From: Pseudonocardia kunmingensis
GTDB lineage: Bacteria; Actinomycetota; Actinomycetes; Mycobacteriales; Pseudonocardiaceae
Assembly: GCF_006716445.1 (NCBI RefSeq)
Contig: NZ_VFPA01000010.1
Span: 1 to 64,000, forward strand
Length of the DNA stretch: 64,000 bases
Reading direction: 5' to 3'
Shown: in pieces, positions 50,594-59,137 of the stretch
Layout of the letters: each line of letters opens with the position of its first letter
Numbering within the stretch: position 1 is the stretch's first letter
Position numbers and translations under genes: made by a program
The notes under the pieces: model-generated
The model's database searches: none
Seen by the model: only the letters and a program-made list of their open reading frames with translations
Told to the model about the DNA's origin: nothing

Positions 50594-51672
50594 CCTCGAC
50601 CGTCCCCGAGATCACCCCGCAGGAGCAGGAGCAGCTCGACGAGCTGTACGCGGCGTTCGACGCCGCGCACATGACGCCGCTGTGGACGCAGATCGGCGGC
50701 CTGATGCCGACCAGCCCGGTGCCGGACTCGGTGCCGATGCTGTGGCGCTGGTCCACCCTGCTGCCGCTGGCCGAGCGGGCCGGTGAGCTGGTGCCGGTGG
50801 GCCGGGGTGGGGAGCGCCGGGCGATCGCGCTGGCCAACCCGGGTCTGCCGGGCACGCCGTACACGACGTCGACGCTGTGGTGCGCGATCCAGTACCTCGG
50901 CCCCCGCGAGGAGGCACCGGCACACCGGCACACCCAGACCGCGTTCCGGTTCGTGGTCGAGGGCGAGGGCGTCTGGACCAACGTCGAGGGCGACCCGGTG
51001 GCGATGCGCCGCGGCGACCTGCTGCTCACCCCGGGGATGCACTTCCACGAGCACCACAACACGACCGACCACCCGATGGCCTGGATCGACGGCCTGGACA
51101 TCCCGCTGGTCCGCACGATCGACGCCGGGTTCTTCGAGTTCGGCCCGGACGTGCTGGCCACGAAGGAGACACCGGCGTTCTCGCGCAACGAGCGGCTGTG
51201 GGGCCACCCGGGCCTGACGCCGGTCGGCGCGCCGGCCCCGAAGGCGTCCCCGCTGATGGCCTACCGGTGGGAACACACCGACGCCGCGCTGGCCGCACAG
51301 CTGGAGCTGGAGCGCGAGGGGCACCCGGGCGTCGTCGAGCCGGGGCACGCGGTCGTCCGGTTCACCAACCCCGCCACGGCGGGGGACTGCCTGTCGACGA
51401 TGCGCTGCGAGATGCACCGGCTCCGCGCCGGGACCCACACGGCGCTCACCCGGAACGCGGGCTCCTCGGTGTGGCAGGTCTTCGAAGGTTCCGGCGTGGT
51501 CACCGTCGGCGACGAGCGCTACGAGGTCGGCACGGGAGACCTGTTCTGCGTGCCCTCGTGGGCCGGTCTGGCGTTCGACACCGACTCCGGCCTCGATGCC
51601 TTCCGCTACTCCGACGAGCCCGTCCTCGAGGCCCTCGGCCTGGCCCGTACCGCACGGGAGGACCGTTCGTGA
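50590..51672 (+). CDS. sdgD: Gentisate 1,2-dioxygenase
   Basis: A 360-residue bicupin dioxygenase. The N-terminal cupin carries the iron-binding histidines in HRHTQTAFRF with the third in the FHEHHNTTDHP region; the C-terminal cupin (SSVWQVFEGSGVVTVG) is the degenerate one. It opens gentisate to maleylpyruvate with O2. It lies in the order transporter-dioxygenase-hydrolase-hydroxylase-ligases with overlapping codons. The symbol follows sdgD of the Streptomyces WA46 salicylate cluster, by analogy of context. Confidence 0.88.
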   Translation: MTSTVPEITPQEQEQLDELYAAFDAAHMTPLWTQIGGLMPTSPVPDSVPMLWRWSTLLPLAERAGELVPVGRGGERRAIALANPGLPGTPYTTSTLWCAIQYLGPREEAPAHRHTQTAFRFVVEGEGVWTNVEGDPVAMRRGDLLLTPGMHFHEHHNTTDHPMAWIDGLDIPLVRTIDAGFFEFGPDVLATKETPAFSRNERLWGHPGLTPVGAPAPKASPLMAYRWEHTDAALAAQLELEREGHPGVVEPGHAVVRFTNPATAGDCLSTMRCEMHRLRAGTHTALTRNAGSSVWQVFEGSGVVTVGDERYEVGTGDLFCVPSWAGLAFDTDSGLDAFRYSDEPVLEALGLARTAREDRS

Positions 51673-52481
51673 AGCTCGCGACGATCCGCACCGCCACCGG
51701 GACCGCCGCCGTCCGCGTGGACGACGACGCCGCGGTCGAGCTCGGTGCCACCGACCTCGGGGAGTTCCTGGCGTGGCCGGACTGGGAGGCGGCGGCGCAG
51801 GACGCCGACGGGCCGCGGCACGAGGTGGCTGGGCTCGACTACGCCGCGCTGGTCCCGCGCCCGGAGAAGGTCTTCTGCGTCGGCCTGAACTACCGCACCC
51901 ACATCCTGGAGATGGGCCGGGAGCTCCCCCGAACCCCGGCGCTGTTCGCGAAGTTCGCCCGCGCGCTGGTGGGGGCGTACGACGCGGTGGAGCTGCCGGC
52001 GGGCTCGCAGCAGGTCGACTGGGAGGCCGAGCTCGGCGTGGTGATCGGCGCCGAGGTCCGGCACGCCACCCCTGAGCAGGCCGGCGCGGCGATCGCCGGG
52101 TACACCGTGGTCAACGACGTCACGGCGCGGGACTTCCAGTACCGCTCGGTGCAGTGGCTGCAGGGCAAGACCTTCGAGCGCAGCACCCCGGTCGGGCCGT
52201 GGCTGGTGACCGACGCGCAGCCGGGCGAGATCTCGTGCGAGGTCGACGGCGACGTCGTCCAGGAGGCCGACACCGCCGATCTCGTGTTCTCACCGGTCGA
52301 CCTGGTCGCCTACATCTCGCAGATCGTCACGCTGGTGCCCGGCGACATCATCGCCACGGGTACACCCGGTGGCGTCGGGCACGCGCGCACGCCCCCGCGC
52401 TACCTGACCGAGGGCTCGAAGCTGGTCACCCGCGTCGAGGGCGTGGGCGAGCTGCGGAACACCCTGGTGAAGGGGAACTGA
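51669..52481 (+). CDS. Fumarylacetoacetate hydrolase-family protein (maleyl/fumarylpyruvate hydrolase)
   Basis: A 270-residue FAH-fold hydrolase. The metal-binding Glu/Asp ligands are in WEAELGVVIG and NDVTARDFQ, and the catalytic segment includes GLNYRTHILE. GKTFERSTPVGPW and IATGTPGGVGHAR complete the family signature. The GTG overlaps the dioxygenase stop. Coming right after gentisate dioxygenase, it should cleave the ring-opened product to pyruvate and maleate or fumarate. No maleylpyruvate isomerase is in the operon, so direct maleylpyruvate hydrolysis or an unlinked isomerase is implied. Confidence 0.87.
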   Translation: MKLATIRTATGTAAVRVDDDAAVELGATDLGEFLAWPDWEAAAQDADGPRHEVAGLDYAALVPRPEKVFCVGLNYRTHILEMGRELPRTPALFAKFARALVGAYDAVELPAGSQQVDWEAELGVVIGAEVRHATPEQAGAAIAGYTVVNDVTARDFQYRSVQWLQGKTFERSTPVGPWLVTDAQPGEISCEVDGDVVQEADTADLVFSPVDLVAYISQIVTLVPGDIIATGTPGGVGHARTPPRYLTEGSKLVTRVEGVGELRNTLVKGN

Positions 52482-54046
52482 TGCGCGTCGCCGTCGCGGG
52501 GGGCGGCCCGGGTGGCCTGTTCTTCGCCACCCTGCTCCGGCGGGCCGACCCGTCGGTCGAGGTCACCGTGTTCGAGCGCAACCGCGCCGACGACACGTTC
52601 GGCTTCGGCGTGGTCTTCTCCGACCGCACCCTGGCCGGGATCCACGAGGCCGACCCGGTGCTGCGCCAGGCGCTGACCGAGCACGGCCGGCACTGGGACG
52701 AGATCGAGGTCCGGCTCAAGGGCGAGCGGATCCGCTGCGGCGGCAACGGCATGGCCGCGATCGTGCGCCGGACACTGCTCGCGCTGATGCAGGCCCGCGC
52801 CCGCGACGTCGGTGCCGAGCTGCGGTTCGGATGCGAGGTCACGCTCGACGACCTCGCGGGCTACGACCTGGTGGTCGCGGCCGACGGCACCGGCTCGAAG
52901 ATCCGCGAGCGGCTGGACGCCGACCTGGACGTCGAGGTCGAGACAGCATCGGCGAAGTTCATCTGGTTCGGCACCGACTACCTGTTCGACGGCCTGACGT
53001 TCGTGCACGAGCGCAGCCCCGACGGCGTGTTCGCGGTGCACGGCTACCCCATCTCTGATGCAGTGTCGACCTTCATCGTGGAGACCGACGAGGCCTCGTG
53101 GCGGCGCGCCGGGCTCGACGAGTTCGACGTGACCCGCCCGCCCGGGGAGAGCGACCTGGTCTCGAAGGAGTACCTGGAGAAGCTGTTCGCCGACCAGATC
53201 GACGGCAAGAGGCTGCTGGTCAACAACTCCCGCTGGGGCAACTTCCGCACCCGCCGCACCCGCCGCTGGCACACCCTGGACCCGCGCCCGGTGGCACTGC
53301 TGGGCGATGCGGTGCACACCGCGCACTTCTCCGTCGGGTCGGGCACGAAGATGGCGATGGAGGACGCGGTCGCGCTGTCGCGCGCCCTGGCCGCGCATCC
53401 CGGTGACCTGCCCACCGCGCTCGCGGAGTACGAGGCGGCCGCTCAGCCGTCGGTGCGCAAGATCCAGGATTCGGCGCGGCCGAGCCTGGCCTGGTGGGAG
53501 CACTTCGGGCGCTACCACGACGAGTTCGAGCCCTGGCAGTTCGCCTACCATTTCCTCTCGCGGTCGATCACCGACTCCCGGCTCGCCCGGCGCGACCCCG
53601 ACTTCGTCGCCGCCAGCCACCGCGGCTGGGTCGCGACCCACGGCGCCGAGCCCCTCGACACGCCGTTCACGCGCGGCGGCTGGTCCACCCCCGGGCGGCT
53701 GGTCGGCGTCTCGAGCGCCGGCGGGGTGCCGGCCCGGGTCGGTGACCTCCCGCTGTCCGACGGGCCGCAGCCCGGGCCGTGGGGCGCGCGCCTCGCCGCA
53801 CCCGAGAGCGAGGACGGGCTGCCCGCCGTGTTCGCACACCTGAGCGAGCTCGCGGGCCTGCAGCCCGTCCTCGTCGCGGTGCACGGCGGCACTCCGCTGA
53901 CCCGGACACTGGTGTGCGAGCAGGCGCGCATGCACGACCGGCTGCCCGCCCTGCTCGTCGACGCCGGCGACCGCGAGGGCCTGGCCGACCGCGCCCTGAC
54001 GACGGTGCTCTCGGGCCGCGCCGACCTCGTGGGGGTCCCCGCATGA
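52481..54046 (+). CDS. sdgC: Salicylyl-CoA 5-hydroxylase-like flavoprotein monooxygenase
   Basis: A 521-residue protein. Residues 1-390 form a class A FAD monooxygenase: GGGPGGLFFATLL binds FAD, DTFGFGVVFSDRTL is typical of the aryl-CoA hydroxylase branch, and GDAVHTAHFSVGSGTKMAMEDA is the GD motif. In this branch are salicylyl-CoA 5-hydroxylase and 2-aminobenzoyl-CoA monooxygenase. The C-terminal ~130 residues are not needed for that fold; they begin DTPFTRGG and end LSGRADLVGVPA, recalling both ends of an old-yellow-enzyme domain without its centre. The ATG overlaps the hydrolase stop. It would turn salicylyl-CoA into gentisyl-CoA, which releases gentisate. Confidence 0.82.
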   Translation: MRVAVAGGGPGGLFFATLLRRADPSVEVTVFERNRADDTFGFGVVFSDRTLAGIHEADPVLRQALTEHGRHWDEIEVRLKGERIRCGGNGMAAIVRRTLLALMQARARDVGAELRFGCEVTLDDLAGYDLVVAADGTGSKIRERLDADLDVEVETASAKFIWFGTDYLFDGLTFVHERSPDGVFAVHGYPISDAVSTFIVETDEASWRRAGLDEFDVTRPPGESDLVSKEYLEKLFADQIDGKRLLVNNSRWGNFRTRRTRRWHTLDPRPVALLGDAVHTAHFSVGSGTKMAMEDAVALSRALAAHPGDLPTALAEYEAAAQPSVRKIQDSARPSLAWWEHFGRYHDEFEPWQFAYHFLSRSITDSRLARRDPDFVAASHRGWVATHGAEPLDTPFTRGGWSTPGRLVGVSSAGGVPARVGDLPLSDGPQPGPWGARLAAPESEDGLPAVFAHLSELAGLQPVLVAVHGGTPLTRTLVCEQARMHDRLPALLVDAGDREGLADRALTTVLSGRADLVGVPA

Positions 54047-56109
54047 CGAGCGCCCGCAGTCTGGATGCGCTGTTCGCGCCGAAGGGGATCGCCGTTGTCG
54101 GAGCCTCCCGCAACCCCGCCAAGCTGGGGTCCGCCCTGGCCCGGTCCCTCGGGGGCTTCGCCGCGAGGGGCGGGCACCTCGCGCTGGTCAACGGCCGCGA
54201 CGACAGCATGCACCCGTCGATGCGGGACGCAGCCGACGCCGGTCCGGTGGACCTCGCCATGGTCTGCGTGCCGGCCGCGGCGTGCGCGGGCGTGCTGGCC
54301 GAGGCGGCCGGCGCCGGTGCCGGCGCCGCGGTCGTGTGCGGCGGCGGGTTCGCCGAAGCCGGTGGCTCGGGGGTGGGCTACCAGGAGGAGCTCGCAGCCG
54401 TGGTCGCCGAGACGGGGATCCGCCTGCTCGGCCCGAACACCAGCGGCTTCCTGGCCCCGCACGCCGGGGTCACCGCGAGCTTCGTCCCTGGCGTCGAGCA
54501 GGTCCGGCCCGGCCGGGTCGCCGTCGTCGCGGCCAGCGGTGGGGTGAACCATGCCCTGTCCTTCCTGCTCACCGAGGCCGGGCACGGCGTGAGCCTCGCG
54601 GTGGGCCTGGGCAACGCCGTCGACGTCTCCGCACCGGACGTGCTCGACCACCTCGCCGACGACCCGGAGACCGCTGCGGTCGCCCTGCACGTGGAGTCCG
54701 TCGCCGACGGGCCCCGGCTCGTCGACGCCGTGCGCCGGTTGTCGGCCCGCCGCCCGGTCGTCGCCCTGGTGGTCGGCCGCCACGACGTCGGGGCGTTCGC
54801 CGCCTCGCACACCGGTGCCCTGGCCACGTCCTGGCGCACCACCCGGGCCGCCCTCGCGCAGGCGGGAGCGGTGCTGGTGGACGACGAGCGCGAGCTGGTC
54901 GACGCCGTCGGCGCCCTCGCGGTCGCCCGGGCCCGGCCCACGCGCGACCCGGGCGTGGGTGTGGTCACCGCGCAGGCCGGGCCGGGTCTGCTGCTGCTCG
55001 ACGACCTGCGCGGCAGGCGGGCGCGAGTCCCGGAGCTGGCCGGGGCCACGCGGGAGGTGCTGGCGACCCTGCTGCCCCCGCTGACCTTCCAGGCCAACCC
55101 GGTCGACACCGGCCGTCCCGGGCCCGAGCTGGGCCGGGTCTTCCACGCAGTCGCCTCCGACCCGCAGATCGACGTCGTCGCCGGCTACGCGCTGCACGAG
55201 CCCGACGCCGTCGACCTGATCGCCGCGGCCCGCGCGGGCCGGGTCCCGGACGTGCCCGTCGTGCTCGGGCTCGGCGGCACCGGGGACGCCGTCGTCCAGG
55301 GGCGACGCGACCTGCTCGCGGCCGGGATCGCCGTCGCCTCCGACCCGCGCGGCGTCGCCGCCGGGATCGGTGCCCTGCTCGCCGACGCGCGCGCGTGGGC
55401 CCGGCGGTCGGACGCCGTCGTGGCGCGCCAGGTACCGACGGGGATCGGCGGAGCGCACGACGAGGACCAGGCCAAGGGGCTGCTCGACCGGCTCGGGATC
55501 GTCACGGTCCCCCGCCGGGTGTGCGCGTCGCGGGCGGAGGCGCACGCCGCCCTGGCCGAGCTCGGCGGGCCGGTCGCGGTCAAGATCCTCGACGCCGCGG
55601 TCCTGCACAAGACCGAGGTCGGCGGCGTCCACCTCGGCATCGCCGATCCGGCGCAGCTCGACGCCGCCCTCGACCGGCTCGCCGCGATCGGCGCGGACCG
55701 GTACCTCGTGGAGCGGATGGCGCCCCCGGGGGTCGACCTCGTGCTCGGCGCCCGCCGCGACCCGGTGTTCGGGCCGATCCTGCTGCTGGGGCTCGGCGGC
55801 ACCACGGCCGAGGCGCTGGCCGACGTCGCGATCCGGCTCGCGCCGCTCGCCCCGGGGGAGGCGGCCCGGATGCCGGCCGAGCTGGCCGGGCACACCCTGC
55901 TCGACGGCTGGCGCGGCGGCCCCGTCCTCGACCCCGCCGAGCTCGGCCGCGCCGCGTCCGCTCTCGGCGACCTGCTCGTCGCCAACCCCGGCCTCGACGA
56001 GATCGAGGTCAACCCGCTCCGGCTCACCCCCGACGGCCTCGTCGCCCTCGACGCCGTCGTCCTGTCCCGCGACCCCGAGGAGGCCGCCGATGCCCGCCCC
56101 GATCAATGA
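54043..56109 (+). CDS. ADP-forming acyl-CoA synthetase-like protein
   Basis: A 688-residue protein with the acetyl-CoA synthetase (ADP-forming) layout: CoA-binding Rossmann domain (GIAVVGASRNPAKLG), two succinyl-CoA-synthetase-like domains, then an ATP-grasp domain (about residue 465 on, DEDQAKGLLDRLGI). The phosphohistidine position is SHTGALA (H256), as in active enzymes. It lies between the hydroxylase and the AMP-forming ligase in the salicylate operon, overlapping both. Its role is not obvious: it could make or recycle an aryl- or dicarboxyl-CoA, giving the operon two chemically distinct CoA-ligase types. Confidence 0.83.
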   Translation: MTSARSLDALFAPKGIAVVGASRNPAKLGSALARSLGGFAARGGHLALVNGRDDSMHPSMRDAADAGPVDLAMVCVPAAACAGVLAEAAGAGAGAAVVCGGGFAEAGGSGVGYQEELAAVVAETGIRLLGPNTSGFLAPHAGVTASFVPGVEQVRPGRVAVVAASGGVNHALSFLLTEAGHGVSLAVGLGNAVDVSAPDVLDHLADDPETAAVALHVESVADGPRLVDAVRRLSARRPVVALVVGRHDVGAFAASHTGALATSWRTTRAALAQAGAVLVDDERELVDAVGALAVARARPTRDPGVGVVTAQAGPGLLLLDDLRGRRARVPELAGATREVLATLLPPLTFQANPVDTGRPGPELGRVFHAVASDPQIDVVAGYALHEPDAVDLIAAARAGRVPDVPVVLGLGGTGDAVVQGRRDLLAAGIAVASDPRGVAAGIGALLADARAWARRSDAVVARQVPTGIGGAHDEDQAKGLLDRLGIVTVPRRVCASRAEAHAALAELGGPVAVKILDAAVLHKTEVGGVHLGIADPAQLDAALDRLAAIGADRYLVERMAPPGVDLVLGARRDPVFGPILLLGLGGTTAEALADVAIRLAPLAPGEAARMPAELAGHTLLDGWRGGPVLDPAELGRAASALGDLLVANPGLDEIEVNPLRLTPDGLVALDAVVLSRDPEEAADARPDQ

Positions 56110-57775
56110 CCACACGGTGCCCTGGCCCGCGGACGTCGCGGCCGACTACGTCGCGAAGGGCTACTGGGCGGGCGTCCCGCTCGGCGCGCTGCTGCGCGAG
56201 GTCGCCGACCGCCGGCCGGATGCCCCCGCCCTCGTCGACGCCGCCGCAGGCGTGCGGCTGACCCACGGCGAGCTCGCGGCGCGCGCCGACGCCGCGGCCG
56301 CCCGGCTGCTCGATCTCGGCATGAGCCCCGGCGACCGGATCGTGGTGCAGCTGGGCAACGGGTGGGAGTTCGTGGTGCTCACCCTCGCCTGCCTGCGCAC
56401 CGGGATCGTGCCGGTCATGGCGCTGCCCGCGCACCGGCGGACCGAGCTCACGTACCTGGCCCAGCACGCCGAGGCCACCGCGATCGCCGTGCCGGACCGG
56501 CTGCGCGACTTCGACCACCAGGCGCTGGCGCACGAGCTGGCGGGCGAGGTCCGCGCGGTCACCGGCGGTCCGTGGCACGTCCTCGTGGCCGGCGACGACA
56601 TCGGCCCGGGCAGCGTCGACCTGCGCGCGCTCTGCGGGACCGGCGACGACCCGCATGCCGACCGCGCCCGCCTCGACGCCGCCGCGCCCGGCAGCCGCGA
56701 CGTCGCGGTCTTCCTGCTGTCGGGCGGGACGACGGGGCTGCCCAAGCTGATCGCCCGCACCCACGACGACTACGCCTACAACGCCCGCCGCAGCGCCGAG
56801 GTCGCCGGCGTCGACGCCGACACCTGCTACCTGGTGAGCCTGCCCGCCGGTCACAACTTCCCCTTGGCCTGTCCCGGCATCCTCGGCACGCTGCTGGCCG
56901 GCGGCCGCGTCGTCATGCTCCCCTCGCCGGAGCCGGTGCGGGCGTTCGCGACGATCGCCGCCGAGGGCGTCACCCACACCGCGGTCGTCCCGGCGGTGGC
57001 CGGGCGCTGGCTCGACCACGCCGCGGACGCCGGGGCGGCGCAGGTCGCGAGCCTGCGGGTGCTGCAGGTCGGCGGCGCGCGCCTGGCCGACGAGCTGGCC
57101 CGCAAGGTCTCGCCCGTGCTCGGTGCCACGCTGCAGCAGGTCTTCGGCATGGCCGAGGGACTGCTGAACTTCACCCGCCTCGACGACCCCGAGGACCTCG
57201 TCTGCACCACCCAGGGCCGCCCGATGTGCCCCGACGACGAGGTCCGCCTCGTCGACGAGCTCGACCGGGACGTCCCCGAGGGCGAGCCGGGGTCGCTGCT
57301 CACCCGCGGCCCGTACACCCCGCGGGGCTACTACAACGCGCCCGAGCAGAACGCGCGTGCCTTCACCGCTGAGGGCTGGTACCGCTCCGGCGACATCTGC
57401 CGGCGCACCCCGGAGGGCAACCTGGTCGTCGAGGGCCGGGACAAGGACATGATCAACCGCGGTGGGGAGAAGATCTCGGCCGAGGAGGTCGAGAACCTCG
57501 TCTACCAGCTGCCCGCCGTCGCCCAGGTGGCCGCGGTCGCCATGCCCGACCGGGAGCTGGGGGAGCGGGTCTGCCTCTACGTCGTGCCCCGGCCGGGCGC
57601 GACCGTGACGCTCGAGGAGATCCGGGCCTCGATGGAGGCGATCGGCGTGGCGCGGTTCACGCTGCCCGAGCACCTTGTCGTGGTCGACGAGCTCGCCTCC
57701 ACGAAGGTCGGCAAGATCGACAAGAAGGCGCTCCGCGCCGACATCGCCGCGCGGCTGGCCGCCGCGTCCGCGTGA
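56090..57775 (+). CDS. sdgA: Salicylate-activating AMP-forming ligase (SdgA/DhbE-like)
   Basis: A 561-residue ANL-superfamily enzyme of the 2,3-dihydroxybenzoate/salicylate-AMP ligase branch. The P-loop is LSGGTTGLPKLIARTHDDY near residue 211; the aryl-acid pocket segment GHNFPLACPG and the motif FGMAEGLLNFTRLDD are typical of EntE/DhbE-like enzymes; the catalytic lysine is in KVGKIDKKAL. The ATG at 56090 follows GAGGAGG and overlaps the upstream gene by 20 bases. In Streptomyces WA46 an AMP-ligase-like protein, SdgA, acts as salicylyl-CoA ligase, and this gene fits that role. There are no siderophore genes nearby. Confidence 0.85.
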   Translation: MPAPINDHTVPWPADVAADYVAKGYWAGVPLGALLREVADRRPDAPALVDAAAGVRLTHGELAARADAAAARLLDLGMSPGDRIVVQLGNGWEFVVLTLACLRTGIVPVMALPAHRRTELTYLAQHAEATAIAVPDRLRDFDHQALAHELAGEVRAVTGGPWHVLVAGDDIGPGSVDLRALCGTGDDPHADRARLDAAAPGSRDVAVFLLSGGTTGLPKLIARTHDDYAYNARRSAEVAGVDADTCYLVSLPAGHNFPLACPGILGTLLAGGRVVMLPSPEPVRAFATIAAEGVTHTAVVPAVAGRWLDHAADAGAAQVASLRVLQVGGARLADELARKVSPVLGATLQQVFGMAEGLLNFTRLDDPEDLVCTTQGRPMCPDDEVRLVDELDRDVPEGEPGSLLTRGPYTPRGYYNAPEQNARAFTAEGWYRSGDICRRTPEGNLVVEGRDKDMINRGGEKISAEEVENLVYQLPAVAQVAAVAMPDRELGERVCLYVVPRPGATVTLEEIRASMEAIGVARFTLPEHLVVVDELASTKVGKIDKKALRADIAARLAAASA

Positions 57776-57789
57776 GCCGCCACGACCGG

Positions 57790-58377
57790 TTAGCCGTGGC
57801 GGATGCGGTAGCGCAGGTGCATGACGCGGTGGGTGTGCCTCTCCTCGTCCGGGGTGGTGAGCCTGCGCACCAGCTCCAGGTCGACCGCGCGGGCCGGTAG
57901 CCGGTCGAACAGCCGCCGCCCCTGGCCGAGCAGAACCGGCACGACGTGCAGCTCCAGCTCGTCGAGCTGCCCCGCCCGGAGCAGCGCCTGCGCCGCACCG
58001 GCCCCGTGGACCATGACGTCACCGTCGCCGGCGGCGGCGCGGGCCTGTGCGGCGCACTCGTCGACGTCGGTGACGTAGCGGACGCTGCCCGGCGGCGGGC
58101 CGGGGGGCGGCTCGCGGGTGAGGACGAGGATCGGGACGCCGTCGTGGTGGTCGCCGTTCCACCGGCCGGCCAGCTCGTAGGTCCGCCGCCCGGAGACGAT
58201 CGCCCGGGTCGCCATCGCCTCGGCGTACACCAGGCCGCTCGGGCCGGGGTCGTCGCGCCGGTCGAGCCAGTTGAACAGCCGGAACCCGCCGGTGCCCAGC
58301 GGCGCCTCGGGTCGGTCGTCGGGGCCGGCGACGTAGCCGTCGAGCGAGATCGTCATGTCCAGCCGGATGGTCGCCAT
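57790..58377 (-). CDS. RibD C-terminal/DHFR-like reductase, copy 1
   Basis: A 195-residue dihydrofolate-reductase-like protein of the RibD C-terminal family. Typical segments are the start LDMTISLDGYVAGPDD, then AIVSGRRTYELAGRW and DVMVHGAGAAQALLRAGQLDELELHVVPVLLGQGRRLF. It follows its paralogue by three bases and the two proteins are clearly similar along their whole length, so this is a tandem duplication. Function within the family is usually unknown; a role in riboflavin synthesis is unlikely because no rib genes are near. Confidence 0.83.
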   Translation of the reverse strand: MATIRLDMTISLDGYVAGPDDRPEAPLGTGGFRLFNWLDRRDDPGPSGLVYAEAMATRAIVSGRRTYELAGRWNGDHHDGVPILVLTREPPPGPPPGSVRYVTDVDECAAQARAAAGDGDVMVHGAGAAQALLRAGQLDELELHVVPVLLGQGRRLFDRLPARAVDLELVRRLTTPDEERHTHRVMHLRYRIRHG

Positions 58378-58380
58378 CGC

Positions 58381-58971
58381 TCAGGCCGCCCTTCGCACGC
58401 GGTAGCGCAGGTGCTGCACCGCCGGCCCGTCCAGGGCGCGGACCAGCTCGAGCTCCACCTGGTCGGGCGGCAGGTCCTCGAACAGCCGCCGGCCGCTGCC
58501 GAGCAGCACCGGAACCAGATGGATCTCCAGCTCGTCCAGCAGCCCCGCGCGCAGGCACTCCTGCGCGGCCGCGGCGCCGTGCAGCAGCACGTCGCGCCCG
58601 CCCGCCGCGTCCTTCGCCTGGGAGACGCAGGAGGCGATGTCGGCGACGTAGCGCGCGTGCCCGGGTGCCCGGCCGGTCAGCGTGCGGGTCAGCACGAGGA
58701 TCGGGACGCCGTCGTGGTGGTCGCCCGACCAGCCGCCTGCGAGCTCGAAGGTGCGCCGCCCGCTGATCACCGCACCGGTGGCCATCAACTCGTCGAACAC
58801 GAGTGCCCCGTTCGGGTCCGCGGGTCGGTACGAGCCCGGGTCCGCGCCGCCGTCGCCCAGCCACGCGTGCAGCCGCTCCCCGTCGACGCCGAGTCCCCGG
58901 TCCGGCCCGTCGTCGGGTCCGGCGATGAAGCCGTCGACCGACACGGACATGTCCAGCACGATCTTGCTCAT
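58381..58971 (-). CDS. RibD C-terminal/DHFR-like reductase, copy 2
   Basis: A 196-residue paralogue of the next gene: LDMSVSVDGFIAGPDD, then AVISGRRTFELAGGWSGDHHDGVP and DVLLHGAAAAQECLRAG, with the same LLDELEIHLVPVLLGSGRRLF block. Both copies keep HDGVPILVLTR, which suggests a recent origin or shared constraint. NADPH-dependent reduction of a small molecule is plausible. It is the promoter-proximal gene of the pair; the 166 bases between its start and the LysR gene end hold nothing I recognise. Confidence 0.83.
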   Translation of the reverse strand: MSKIVLDMSVSVDGFIAGPDDGPDRGLGVDGERLHAWLGDGGADPGSYRPADPNGALVFDELMATGAVISGRRTFELAGGWSGDHHDGVPILVLTRTLTGRAPGHARYVADIASCVSQAKDAAGGRDVLLHGAAAAQECLRAGLLDELEIHLVPVLLGSGRRLFEDLPPDQVELELVRALDGPAVQHLRYRVRRAA

Positions 58972-59137
58972 CGGGCGTCCGATCCGGGAGTCGACGCGAT
59001 CTCGATCGCGCTGGTCCGCGGCCTGGGGTGTGCGGTGGAGGTCATGGCGACAGCCTGCGAGATCGGGCCGCTGATCGGAACCCCGGCAGTTGGTGTCCTC
59101 CGCGTGCAGCCGGAGTGCAGTTGCTGGTAGCGGTGCT

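Noticed and set aside
53545..56115. A minus-strand open frame of 856 codons under the ADP-forming ligase
   Set aside because: It is a shadow frame with compositional bias and no domains, opposite an unmistakable ligase with ordered motifs.
58972..59137. Possible tRNA near the GTTGCTGGTAGCGG segment
   Set aside because: The bases do not form acceptor, anticodon and T arms, and the TTCGA-type T-loop is absent.
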